Shown here one piece after another: positions 41,799-53,845 of a stretch of DNA of 56,306 bases. The notes beneath the pieces were generated by a model. It was given only the letters and a program-made list of their open reading frames with translations, searched no databases and had not been told where the DNA came from. The position numbers were made by a program, and so were the translations under genes. The stretch covers positions 1 to 56,306 of the forward strand of contig NAJO01000093.1 in the NCBI GenBank assembly GCA_002077065.1, read 5' to 3'. Every line of letters starts with the position of its first letter. Positions within the stretch are counted from its first letter, which is position 1. Source of the DNA: Cryoendolithus antarcticus. Its lineage: Eukaryota > Ascomycota > Dothideomycetes > Cladosporiales > Cladosporiaceae.

Positions 41799-42179
41799 GT
41801 TGCTGTTGCGGGAGTTGATGTCTTAGCGTCGATTCAGAATCTGGTCGTTGAAGTGCTTCAGCTTCAAGCCGATTTCTCCGTGTCACTGTAAAGCAGGTTG
41901 AGCAATGCTGTAGAGATCAGCAGATACAACTCATTAGTATTGCAAAGTCAGCATGAAGAAGGCGCGGCGAACGAAAGCAGTAGTCCGAAGTGAGGTCACC
42001 TCATGCAGGTACCGTTCATCGCTCTTACTCCAAAGTCATCCCGAGCTTCCCGAATGCCGGAAATTAAATGGAGCGATATATGAAGGGCCTGATACACAAG
42101 TTGCTGCGAGAAATGGCTTGACATGTTGCTTTCGAAGGTATGTACAGTGTATCTATACAGCGGCGGTTGTGTGTGAAAA
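41799..42179. other. Intergenic spacer
   Basis: The promoter of the short-chain dehydrogenase gene and the 3' region of the complex I gene lie here. Nothing else is recognised. Confidence 0.4.
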
Positions 42180-43268
42180 CTATTTCTTGGGCTCTTCGGG
42201 CTTTGGCTCCGGCTTGGGTGTGGGTAGCTTGAACTGCGATTTTGTCAGTACCTGTAGTGTTGGTATCAGCACCGCACCATGTACTCACAGTCTCTGGCTT
42301 TCTGTCTTGTCCCGGTCCCACCTATAGAGGTCAGTAGATGCGTTACGGGCACCAAGCCTTGAACACAACGGACCTGCTCCCATGCTGCTGTTCCACCCTC
42401 GAAGTTCCGGAACGCCTGAGTCAACTCCAGTGGCTCAACGACAATCCGCTTCTTCTCCTCATCATATCGAATCTCAGTGTATCCGGTCAACGGGAAGTCC
42501 TTCCGCAGTGGATGTCCATCGAACCCATAGTCTGTCATTATCCTTCGCAGATCTGGGTGTCCCACGAAGAAGACACCGAACAGATCGTACACCTCTCTCT
42601 CGTACCAATTTGCACCATCGTACAGATCGCAGACTGATGGCACGGGCGTGGCCTCATCCGCGTAGGTCTTCACTCGTATGCGTGCGTTGTGGCGGACCGA
42701 GAGCAAGTTGTAGACGACCTCAAAGCGCTGGTCGCGTGTCGGATAGTCGACGGCAGTGATGTCGCTGACTTGGGTGAACTCGGCTGCGGTGTGGTACTTG
42801 AGAAAGGATATGGTCGGGATCACGCCAGAGGGAGAGATGTATATCTAGATTGTTGTTAGACCAAAGGGTGCGTCAAGTATTCCCTTCGTCCTTACCGTAA
42901 GCTCATCTTTCCACACGGAGAACCTAGAGAGGCACGTCAGTACTGCGCTCGAGTGCGCTGCACAGTATCACGACGTACTGCTGGACATATCGTGGCAGAC
43001 ACGACAACAAGTACTGGCCATACTTGTGCAACTCCTCCGCCCGTTCGGTGTACTTGTCGTTCGGATTGACTATGGGAACATGCAGTGTCTGCTGTGCATT
43101 GCGCTGAGCGTGTCGTAAATTTGGCAGGTTGCTCACATCGGCGGCGAGTTCCTTGGAACGGATGGTCGTCGTCGCAAAGCTCCTGGAGATGTGGCGGGAG
43201 GTGGTGCCACTCTTCGCTGCCCGGAGGACTGAGCCCAGCGGCCGAGTCACTGACTGTCGCGCTGCCAT
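42180..43268 (-). CDS. NADH:ubiquinone oxidoreductase 30 kDa subunit (NDUFS3/NUO-30.4 type)
   Basis: Five exons (43268-42979, 42923-42896, 42844-42374, 42321-42289, 42233-42180) give 291 residues. The N-terminus ([20 protein letters not shown]) is a mitochondrial presequence. The core is strongly conserved: [69 protein letters not shown] and [12 protein letters not shown]. It belongs to the matrix arm of complex I. Two tiny exons, 28 and 33 nt, are needed to keep the frame; the first donor gtacgt gives VQQFSVW. The tail is Pro/Lys/Glu-rich and ends EEPKK. It shares a divergent promoter with NOT4. Confidence 0.95.
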
Positions 43269-43646
43269 CGTCGCTGTGGTGGTGAAGAGCAGGAGTGATC
43301 TCGTATGTTAGACCTGCATCGCCATTGGGGGAGCTTTGGCTTGTTCCGTCATGAAGGCTTAGCGTGCGGGTAGTTCCGTTGCAACGCAGGAGCAACCTCC
43401 AGACTCGCGACTGCGCAGACCTTCACATCCAATACTGTATCACCTCCCCACGACTAATCACCCTCCTCACATCACCTCTCGCCACCTCCATCACTGCCGC
43501 CACTAGATCTTCCGCCTACTCCACCTCCCCCCCTTGATATCTCCAACGCCACCCGCCAATCTGGCTTCATTGCACCTCCGTCGGCAGTGCCTGTCTTTGC
43601 ATAGCACCACTCCGTCCGCCTGGGCATCACGACAAACAGATACAGT
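43269..43646. promoter_or_regulatory. Divergent promoter, complex I subunit / NOT4
   Basis: The region separates the two start codons. A long C/T-rich run on the + strand (about 43440-43550) is typical of the pyrimidine-rich leader upstream of fungal start codons and would serve NOT4. Confidence 0.45.
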
Positions 43647-46029
43647 ATGTCTAAGGGGCTACAGGACACATTCATCGTCGATGACGATGAAGAGGAGACG
43701 TGTCCGCTGTGCGTTGAGGAGTTTGACCTCACAGACAAGGGCTTCAAGCCATGTCCCTGTGGCTATCAGGTAACGCCACCTCACTCGCATGCATATGCCA
43801 AGGTACAATACTGACGACAGAACGTAGATATGTCAATTCTGCTACAACAACGTCAAGAACAACATGAACGGCCTGTGTCCGGCATGCAGACGACCATACA
43901 ACGATGCCGACATACAATATAAGCTCATCACTCCCGAAGAGACGGCCGCGCACAAGTCTCGGCAAGCACAGAAGCTAAAGAAGACTCAGCAACTGCTGCA
44001 GAAGGAGCGACAGCGGGCAGAAGCCGACAGCCTCAGTCGCAAACACCTCGCTGGTCTACGTGTGGTGCAGAAGAACCTCGTTTATGTGACTGGTCTTTCG
44101 CCCAATGTTGATGAAGATGAGTTGCTGCAGACGCTACGAGGAAAAGAGTACTTTGGGCAGTACGGTAGGATCATCAAGATTGTGGTGAGCAAGGCACGAG
44201 ACAAGCACGATTCAGTGGGTGTCTATGTCACGTACGAATTGAAAGACGATGCTGCGTCATGCATAGCTGCTGTGGATGGCTCTCCCAACGGCGAGCGAAT
44301 ACTGCGCGCGCAATTCGGAACAACAAAGTACTGCTCGGCGTATCTGCGCGGAGATACGTGTACGAATCGGAGTTGCATGTTTTTGCATGAGCCAGGAGAA
44401 GCGAACGAGAGCTATTCAAGAGCTGATCTGTCAGCATTGAACGCAGGATCTACACAGCATGGCGGGTCGAGTCGAGCACCTCCACAATCACAACAGCCTG
44501 TCTCTGCTGCTCAGCCCATGGTTCGACAGCCAAGCGATCAGCCTACGAGCCCAGTCATGAGTGAGCGGCCTGGTTTGCCATCGACTGCAAGCTGGGCATC
44601 AAAGCCGGTCCAGACGCAGGTGTCTCGAGCAGAGAGCCGTGTTCCCAGCGGATCCATCGGAAGCCCTGCACCCTTCGTGGCTGCACCAGTGGCTATCACT
44701 CAAGAGCCTGTTCCGACTGCCCCTCAGTCAGCGCCATCTGTTGCAGCTCAGTCTGCTTCTCCCACCGAATTGCCACTCAGTACGCAGGTCGCGCAAGTGA
44801 CCAAGCCGAGTAGAATCATTCCGATCAACGAGTATATGAAGAGCTTCAGCAGTCAGGATCTCCGCATGGCTTTCTCGACAGTGAAAATCGACGCAGCGGA
44901 TCTGGACATCATCATGAGCTATCCTGCCTTATTTGAGCCCGATGGCGGTGCCAAGCGTCGTGCACGCAGACTACGCGAAGAAGAGCAGCGGCGGCAAGAA
45001 GCAGAGGCGCAAACACAGGCGCTCGAAGACGCTGAAGATGTGCCGCCTGAGATGAGTGGAAGTTTACAATTGGGCGGAGAACCCGAGGAGCCCCTTGGAG
45101 CTAGCCTTGTGCGCTCGTCTACACAAGCCTCTGGTCAAGAAGGTGCCTTGGATCGACGTTTTCAGTTCGGTGCTGAGTCGGACCCTTCACCCAACGTCGA
45201 CGATCAGGATCTCACAAATCAACACGATCTACTCCTGCGGCAGACGCTAAAGTCGCCCAACCTGCCCACGTCATTTGGTCGCAACAACTTCCAGCAGCAA
45301 GCTCAGCTTCCCGGACACGCACGTAATGCATCGCGCTTCGACTTTGCCAACGACCATGCCGGTCCAGCTGCCAACAAAGCCTTGCCTGGTCAGAAGGCTG
45401 GATCGAATGCGACGGCAGGTAATGCATTCGAGCAACAAACAGGTCAACCTCAAGGCAGTCAATTCTTCACGAACAATGTCCAAGGGCCGCCACCAGGTTT
45501 GAAGACCACCGGCACGCCTCCGGTCAGCGGCGGCATGACATTCGGACAAGGTCACGGATTCACGACTGGTGGAACGCAATACGGCGCGGGCGGACGCAAT
45601 GTAAACGACGAGATGATGCGGGAACTGATGCGAGGGAGGAATGCTAGCATTACTTCCGCATCGGACGCGGCAAAACGTGAGTATACTAACCTTCCCTTCA
45701 ACTACAATTCCCCACCCGGAGTCTCTGGATTTTCGCAGGCTGGATACCAAACCCCGGCTCCGTACCCATCGATGTCACCGTTTGGAGGTGATGGCGAGAA
45801 GCAGCGAGGCAGCAAGAAGAAGACCAAGAAGCATCGACATGGCACGCCGAGCTCATCTTCCGGAGGACATGGGATGGTCGACGGGCACAGCGACCCTCAC
45901 CTTCTACTCTCTCGTGGCCAGTACGGCGGCGTCACTTCTCCTCTCAGTGGCGCTGGACCGTACGGCTCCCATCAGCCTACTGGCTATGGAGGTGGACACG
46001 GAGGCGGTGGCGTTGCGCGTTGGTCATAG
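43647..46029 (+). CDS. not4: CCR4-NOT subunit NOT4, RING E3 ligase (N-terminal part or short form)
   Basis: Exons 43647-43769 and 43828-46029 encode up to 774 residues. A C4C4 RING (residues 19-63: CPLC, CPCGYQICQFC, CPACRRPY) is followed by a coiled coil (HKSRQAQKLKKTQQLLQKE), an RRM from about 113 (NLVYVTGLSPNVDEDEL) and a CCCH finger (CSAYLRGDTC, CMFLH). The rest is disordered and Gln/Pro/Gly-rich. NOT4 is the ubiquitin ligase of CCR4-NOT, acting in translational quality control and mRNA decay. An intron-like segment (45677-45721 or 45677-45738) lies inside the open frame near the 3' end. The protein would end GGVARWS, or continue by splicing into the block at 46678-49133. Confidence 0.9.
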
Positions 46030-46677
46030 CGCATCTGGCGGCATGCGTCTTTAGAAGCGTGCATGTGGCGGTAGCAGCAGCAGTAGCAACAGTAGCAGCG
46101 GGAGCGATTAGGCGTTTCAGGCTTCACGCCTGCGGGCTTTGGGTTTCTTTACATGCAAGGTGTTCCGGGCATGATTCAATGCAGGTCGACGGCACCAAGT
46201 GTTGGCTGCCAGACCTGCTAAATCTGGAAGCGTTGGGCATTCTCATGAGCGATGCCCCATCTTGGGTCAGATCTCCTATTTCGCGTCTGATGGGCAGTAT
46301 TGAGTGCTATGGTCGACTACCTCTTGTACGTATGCTCTATGCTGATGAGCTTGAGAGATAGTAGCTGATAGATTCTATTACGTAGACATTGGCTATGCTG
46401 TCCATCAGACTGATCCCACCGTTCCCCGCTGAAGAGCCTGATCCCGCCCATCGTCCCTGTACACCCTTGATTCCCTGAAGCTGAAATCAAGTCCTCGCTA
46501 CTGCTGCTTTATCTGCCGTCTTCGTTGCTGCGACTCGGCCGTCCCACTGGACTCCCGATCACTTCTGGCCGCTACCACGCTGTCACTGTCATCGCCATCG
46601 TCGCTACCACTGGACTTCACCTAAGGATATTCAGTGCTATACATCAATTCATGACACTTACTGACTTAACCTCACAG
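46030..46677. other. Spacer or long intron between NOT4 and the next coding block
   Basis: The stretch has stops in all frames and no recognisable domain. It ends with ctgacttaac and ctcacag, a strong branch point and 3' splice acceptor, so at least its end is intronic. A good donor (gtacgtatg, about 46327) and an acceptor (ttacgtag, about 46386) suggest a further spliced leader or minor exon. Confidence 0.5.
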
Positions 46678-49133
46678 ATGACACCAACTTCCCGCCCCTC
46701 GGCGGTCACCATGCTACGCCTGTCCGAACGGCAAGCATCTCGTCACTTGCGCAACTTCAAGACCCCGGATCTCGACGATCTACACCCACCGTTCCACCCG
46801 GCTTCGAAGCGGAAGTAAGCCGCCAAGGCACGCCCGCGCTTCCACCTGGTCTGGGTGCGAAGCCATTGACTGCACTCCCTGATCTTGAGGGTTTGGGATC
46901 GAGACCATCGAGCCGCGCTAGCCTTAAGAGGGTCATCAGCGGCGCTGTGGTACCGATCACTCCGCTGAGACCTGGTACGCCCGCTTCGAGAGCTGTTGGA
47001 AGTAGGGCTGTGAGTCGAGCTGCCAGTCCTGACAGGAAGGTGGAGGGGAAGGGGGAGATTGCGCTCGACACACCGACCAAGAAGCCGAAGCCGGCAACTG
47101 TGAAGCCAACTGCGAGAGCAGTAGAGTCGGTGCTGCTACAGAATGACGGCATTGCGAGTGTCAAGGAGGTGAGCAAGGAAAACGTAAAGCCAAGCACAGC
47201 ACCCCAGAAGATTCTACCGACAGAGTCGCTGCAAGCCGTTGCTGGAGCGCAGCAAGTGAACGAGTATCCACCCTTGACAGCGTCTGTTGCGCCTATGCCC
47301 TCAAAGCAGTCCTCGTCCGCTCCGACATCAAAGTCATCAGCAGCAATCGAGCAGGCTGCCAAAGCGCCACTCGAGCCTATGCAGTCGACTATGACGAGCA
47401 AGGTAGAGTCGTCTAAAGTCATCATACCTCCGACGCAATCGACAAAGCCGAGTGACGCGCAAGCAAGCTACGCCAGTACGGCGCCCACGACGGCGGGTAC
47501 GACTGAGTCGAGCACGGCAGATGCTTCAGCCAAACGCAAGCATCCTGGCAAGTTGGACATCGCAGCGGCAGTCGAAAAGCAGAAGGCACTAGCAGCCTCG
47601 GCTACAGTCACAGCGACTCCCACAGCAAGCACACCGAGTCTGCAATCGAAGTCTGTTGCGCAAACACCATCAGTCGCCGATGATCCGAATGTCAGCGCTC
47701 CACCATCTGCCGTGAAGCCACTGCCGAGGACTCTGCGGGTAGTGCAGACACCAAAGACAGAGACGCCCACGGTGGCCACACCACCGCCAGTACTGCCTCC
47801 ATTGGTAGAAGCAGTTGTCAAGCGTCTCCCTTCGCGCCAGCCAAGTGTCGCATCGATGAACTTCCCCGGCACGCCATCGAGTGAGCAAGTCTCGATGTCC
47901 GACAACATCTCTATGACATCGACATCCATGTCAAGAGCAAACTCTCCGCCGCCCAGCAAAGTCGGCGCAGCGCCCATTCGTGCAAAGACCAAGGCTCAAC
48001 AGCGCAAGGAACGCAAGGAGCGTGCACAGGTCATTGACGATGAGATTGCTCGTGTTGCGCAGGAGAAGAGCGATGCGGCTGCCGATGAGCCTGTCATAGA
48101 AGCTATTGTCAGTCGCAAGAAGAAGGAGCCGAAGGCGAAGGAGGTGAAGGCTGTTGTGAAGCCGAAGAGTGGTGCCTCTAAGGTGGAGACCAAAACCGCC
48201 GACACGACACCTACTGCCAGTCGACCTGTTAGCCCTGCGCCCAAGGCGATCGCGAAGCTGCCAGAGCCGCCAGCGCCTGCCGTGCAAAAGCCAAGCACGC
48301 CTGTGAAAGCTTCGCCTCCACCATCACTCACTCGCGAGCTGTCGCCGCCTCCCACACCTACGCTCTCACCTCTCCAAATCATCGCCGATCTGCACACCCG
48401 CAACCCCGAAATCCACACCGCGCTCGAAAACTTCTTCCGCAGCTCCACCGCCGCAAGTCTCAAAGCGACTCAGCACATCATACTGAAAGATCTCGCAGAC
48501 CCGAGCAGCTGGACTGCCCCAGACTTCAATATAAAATTGACAAGAGAGGAGGTCGACGAGCTACTCGCCGAATCCATCCCGGCTATCCGCTACGGGGGGG
48601 AAGACGGGCGGATCTGGGACCGCGGGCTCGTGACGCCTACGGGCGCGCATCTTCGCGCGCTGAGTCAGGATTTGGAACGGAGGTTTCTGGAGCTCGAGAC
48701 GGATTTGAGGCATTGTCCGGACATGCTTAAGTGGCGGCCGACGAAGCCGCAAGACCAGGTGAGACTTCCGGCTTTCGATCTTGAGGCTCTGAGAGCGGAA
48801 TTCGAAATCAGCGAAGGCAGGGGCGTCAGCGTCATGGAGCAGATGGTGCAAGATGGTAGTGCCATGAAGAAAGGCGCCTTCCTCGTTGACGAAGCGGCTC
48901 GCTATATCAACGAGTTCGTCATGCCGCCTGCTACGCCGCCGCCGCAGCAGCAACAGCAAGGGAAGCAGGGGCAGGCTAAGGCTGGGGCGCAGGGTGGTGA
49001 CAGTGCGGTGACGAGCCAGAGCGTGGAGTTTACTGAGCGGGCGCTTGTTGAGGCGAGGAGGGCGGCGGATGAGAAGGAGGGCGCGTTAAGGAGGGTTATC
49101 AGGAGGAATAAGAAGATGTTGGGGCTCGCGTAG
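46678..49133 (+). CDS. Long 3' coding block, probably C-terminal half of NOT4
   Basis: Starting right after a strong acceptor at 46677, a phase-1 frame stays open for 817 residues (TNFPPLGGHHATPVRTASIS start). It has no in-frame ATG for over 100 codons, so it must be spliced to an upstream exon. It is Ala/Pro/Thr/Ser-rich with lysine-rich stretches (KAKEVKAVVKPKSG), a more ordered part from about residue 560 (LHTRNPEIHTALENFFRSS to LRAEFEIS) and a terminal coiled-coil-like helix (ALVEARRAADEKEGALRRVI). From memory, Pezizomycotina NOT4 proteins are near 1,500 residues with similar PPGF and RPGTPA linkers, so this is probably the second half of NOT4; joined length would fit. A separate gene with an unseen first exon remains possible. 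Confidence 0.65.
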
Positions 49134-50555
49134 GAAATGGGCTGCCAGTTTTGCTGGGAGACTGAGGGGTATGGACTTGCTGCCATTTTTGAAGCGAGAG
49201 CTTAGCTGGAAAGTCATGGATCGTAGGGGACGTGGGATATTGTTGATGGGTTTGCGGGTATGCTGCCTGACACTCGCTGGGAAGTGAGGAAAGGACTGTA
49301 TGATACGGCTGGGGTATGAACAGCATTACTTCGCTTGTAAGATATTGACAATGGCACATTCTACGCGTGGTGCTTCGCAGGCTCATCGCAGTTTTGCTCT
49401 TTGGGCTATGTCGTGTGTGACGGGGGTTCTGCGTCTGTCGTTGCGCGGATACTTGTCAAGCTTTTACAACTGTGGATAGACTGGCAATTGATGACACGAG
49501 AGAGTTGCCCTTCACCCTCAGGATATCCCATACCAAATCGTTTTCTGGTATGTCCATGCCAGTGATAGAAGAGGCGGCCGAAGCAGACTTCGCTCGCGAC
49601 TTCAGGTCTTCTCATGTAGGGCATATAGAGGCTCGAGAGCTGATGTGTACTGCACTGCGGCAATACGGCCAAGGCAGCGTCGCTATGGAGTTATAGTAGA
49701 GTCAACGGGGCTTCCTCCTGATGCGCTTGCTACCTTGCGCTCTTCCAGTCGACCATATACGGTTCCGACCTGTATACACAGCACACGAAGTCGACCGGCT
49801 GATCTCGGTTTTGACATGTGAAGTCGATGCTCCTTACAGCACAGACTCGCTTCCACGTGGAGGACTAGCGGACGGAAGGAAGGCCCGATGGCGTTATTGA
49901 TACGATAGCGACAATCAGTGACAATCATCTCCGCTGCGGGGCATCGTTTTTGTCATGTCTCTGGCTACGAAGCGAAATGTCATCGGCGCTCAGACGAGAA
50001 ACAGACACACAATGTCAGCCTTGGCAATGCGCAGCGATTGCAGCACTGGACAAGCATCCTCCTTGCGTTTGACAGCATGAACCTGACATGCAGCACCCTT
50101 GCTTATGGCAGACGATTGTACTGGGATATATGTGCAAGGCGGGAAGCGGACCTCGCTTAGCGCCCATCGGACAGCGGAACAGATGCCTATCGCTCGAGAC
50201 AAGGCTGGCAGAGCCTGTTCTCACGGGCGGTACCTGTCGTTACCCGCTTGCTGGTCGCAGTACTGATAGCACAGCGCCGTTGTACTCCGTTGCACGCTGA
50301 CTGAGGTGTGGGTGCGTCGTGTCATAGGCGTGGGTGTCCAGGGGTAGCTGGGTGATACTGTAGACAGCCTTGTCGGGGCGTGGTAGTAGGCGTTCCGTCC
50401 GTCTTGCTTCCACCACCCAGCACTCACTGGCGAGCCGCCCACTCTCCACCACTCTACCCGTACCCTGATTTCTATGCCACGCTACTGTCACTCATCTGTC
50501 CCCACCACGCGCCGTGCTGACATGTACGCCGCATGCCCTGAAGATCTGAGCTAGA
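49134..50555. other. Long intergenic region upstream of the PAK kinase
   Basis: About 1.4 kb without a recognisable gene. Short open frames on both strands lack start context and domain content. It probably holds the 3' region of the NOT4 block and an extended kinase promoter or leader. Confidence 0.4.
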
Positions 50556-53127
50556 ATGCAAAGAGGTTCCAAAGACAAGCCCAAACCAGCACGTCTGCAC
50601 AAGAAGGCTCCTGCCGCTGACAACGCCACGGGCAAGCGCACTTCAGTGTCGCGGCGGCGTGAGAGCACGGGCATCGTCTCTACACGTACATCTAACAGAC
50701 CTCGTCGCCAGAGCTCGCCTACACGTCGCACACGTTCGCCATCTGCTATCGCTGGGACATTGTCTACTATCGCCGGAGCTGCCATTGATAGTGAGGCCTA
50801 TAATAGTCGCGCGCTGAATAGTGAACGCGATTATTCTGGACCATCACAGACGATACCACGCTCCGGCTATTCAGTCACCGAAAAGACGAGCACCGATCTA
50901 CTGGGCCAGCGCTTCGACTCAGTCGCCGTGCTAAACAGCTTCAACGCCATATCCTACAACCACTTCGATACCGTCACATCACAGCCATCTGATCCTGTCG
51001 CTACCACCCCCCCACCACCAGCACCTTCATCCCCTCGGCCGTCCCATCCAGTACACGCGCAGACCGCACCTGCCTCCCCGAACACCTATCCGAACACGGC
51101 TATCTCAAAGCGTCGTCGACGCGGGCAGGCGTATGGAGGACCTCACTCCACGCGGTGAGCTGGCGGAGCGGAGTCCACGCCAGCGATACAGCGATCAGGA
51201 CCGCGATGGCAAGCAGCAGAAAAAGAAGAGCGGGTTCTCGAGTTTCATGAAGGATCTTGTCGGCACACCTCGGAGACCTGCGATATCTGCACCGGAGAAT
51301 CCAGTCCATGTCACGCATGTGGGCTATGATTCGAGTACAGGTGAATTCACTGGATTGCCGAAAGCATGGCAGCAGACTTTGCAGGCCAATGGTATCACGG
51401 AGCAGGAGCAGAAGAAGAACCCGCAGGCTATTATCGATGTGGTGACTTTTTTCAATGAGCACAATGAGAAGAGGAGCGATGACTCGCTGTATCACAAGTT
51501 CGACAATGCGCGGCTGGGTGAGAGTCCGCAGAGCTTGCATGCACACCATCTGGCGCCGGGAGGCGGTGTGTCGCCTGCAGCGCCTAGTCCGAGTGGGTTG
51601 AACCAAGCGATGAGCCCGCCTGCGAGTCCGAGGTTTCCCAAGAATGAGCCAGAAAGCTTTGAGAATCCACGAGCTGCCCCAACGCCGGGAAGCAGAGGTG
51701 GACCTGCAAGTCCGCAGGTGAATGGAAACCTACTGCCGATGCGACCTGCGCCGAAGCCTCCAGGAGCCGTGTCTTCGCATGGCGTACCGCAGCGAGCTGC
51801 ACCACCAGTACCTTTACAGCAGCAGCGCGATGATGCGCAACCGAATCGCTACCCAGGACCGACTGTCACTGACATTGCAACCGCTCAAGCTGCGCAAAGT
51901 CGGAGCAGAGCGAACACTGGACCGGCTGGGCAGTACGGGAATGCATCGCCAGTGTCGTCACCGCAGATTTACCAGCAACAGCAGGAGCAGGCGATGCGTG
52001 CAGCACAGCAAGCATTGAAATCGACCTCGCTCGAGCGATCGCAGTCTCAAAGACAAGCACAACAGCAGCCACCTCCACCGCAAGTCGCGCAGCCAGTGCA
52101 GCAGCTTTCGACAACTCTTGGACCTGCACCACGACCGAGACAAAGACCGCGGCAGTCCGTGACTAACGCAGAGATCATCGGCAAGCTGCAAGGCATCTGC
52201 AACGCTGCCGATCCCACGAAGAAGTACCGCAGTCTTGTTAAGATAGGACAGGGAGCTTCCGGAGGGGTATACACGGCCTTCGAAGTCGGCACGAACAAGT
52301 GCGTGGCCATCAAGCAGATGAACCTCGAGCAGCAGCCGAAGAAGGATCTGATCATCAACGAGATCCTGGTGATGCGAGATTCGAAGCACAAGAATGTTGT
52401 CAACTTCATGGACTCCTTCCTTGTCCGCGGCGATTTGTGGGTAGTGATGGAGTACATGGAGGGCGGCAGTCTGACGGATGTTGTCACCTTCAACATGATG
52501 AGCGAAGGGCAGATCTCCGCCGTCTGCCGCGAGACGTTGCATGGTTTGCAATTCCTGCATTCAAAGGGAGTGATCCACCGTGACATCAAGTCCGACAACG
52601 TCCTCCTCTCTATGGAAGGCAACATCAAGCTCACCGATTTCGGCTTCTGCGCGCAGATCAACGAGAGCCATATGAAGCGCACCACCATGGTTGGCACGCC
52701 GTACTGGATGGCCCCCGAGGTTGTGACGAGGAAGGAATACGGTAGGAAGATCGATATCTGGAGTTTGGGGATCATGGCTATCGAAATGATTGAGGGAGAG
52801 CCGCCGTACTTGACTGAGAGTCCCCTGCGAGCGCTTTACCTGATTGCAACGAATGGGACGCCAACTATCAAGGAGGAGCATAATTTGACGCCGGTATTTC
52901 GGGATTTCCTGTACTTTGCGCTGAAGGTTGATCCGGAGAAGAGGGCTAGTGCACATGATTTGCTGAAGGTACGTTTATCCTCCATCGGTCGGGAGATTGA
53001 CAGCCATACTGACTGGCATGTACAGCACGCTTTCATTCAGACCGCTGAGCCATTGGCTACACTCGCACCACTCGTCAAGGCCGCGCGATTGGCGAGGGTG
53101 GAGGAGCGGAAGAACAAGGGCGTGTGA
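50556..53127 (+). CDS. ste20: STE20-type PAK serine/threonine kinase
   Basis: The ATG at 50556 opens a basic N-terminus (KDKPKPARLHKK) like that of filamentous-fungal STE20. A CRIB/PBD domain follows (ISAPENPVHVTHVGYDSSTGEFTGLP, encoded from about 51283) that binds Cdc42-GTP. A Pro/Gln-rich linker leads to a complete kinase domain: GQGASGG, VAIKQ, HRDIKSDN, DFGFCAQ, GTPYWMAPEV. No PH domain is seen, which separates it from CLA4. Start and kinase lie in different frames; an intron 51051-51138 (88 nt, gtacac donor, GAG acceptor) joins them, though signals are weak. A second intron 52969-53025 (57 nt) is in frame with no stop. The modelled product is 808 residues. STE20 drives MAP kinase and polarity signalling. 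Confidence 0.85.
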
Positions 53128-53845
53128 GAGGGGCATTCGCTGGCTGAGACTGTTCTTTGAGTGATGACGTTATGGGAGCGCTTCTGCGGCATGAGCGCGC
53201 ACGGCGCAGGGAATCGGAAGCAACGGGATTCACGAGGGCTGGGAAGAGGCGTCATGAGAGGCAGAGAGGTCGCTGTTCAAATCAGCCCGCACTCGAGATC
53301 TGTTCGAGAGTCGCGTGAGGCTTGGTATTTATGGGTCGTAGTCATGGAGTGACAGCGCGAACGAGCACATATGTCTACCACGCCAAAGACCTGGTAGTCT
53401 CCGTCCATGTCCGCAGCGTGTGAATCTCCAACGTGCGTGCTAGTGTTCTTTCGGCCGGCCACGAGTGAGTCTGTGATGGGCCCGTGTATGGCGATAATGT
53501 GCTCGGCGATCTATTGAGGCCCTGATGGATACCAAGTTGCAATTTGGAGTCCTCAAATGACCTGCGGGTGCAGGACTTCCCACGCGCCCGCTGGACTTCC
53601 ATCTCGGGCTTCGAATGTCCATCACATTCGCTCTCTGATTGAACGTCGATCACTCTGATGTTCCCGCGTGGCAGCAATAGCTATACACAAGCGCAATGAC
53701 GAGGCTGAAGAACGCCACAGTGTCTGATGGATCGGCAGGGCTGTGGCCACCGCCTGGGCATCGCAGGACCCTCATCAGCGCTACATTGGCTTCCATGGGA
53801 TAAGTATTGGTTCCTCGCCTGGAGCAAATAAGTGGATAGGCTCGA
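53128..53845. other. Intergenic spacer before the HET gene
   Basis: The 3' region of the kinase gene and the promoter of the HET-domain gene. Open frames on the minus strand are short and featureless. Nothing else is recognised. Confidence 0.4.
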
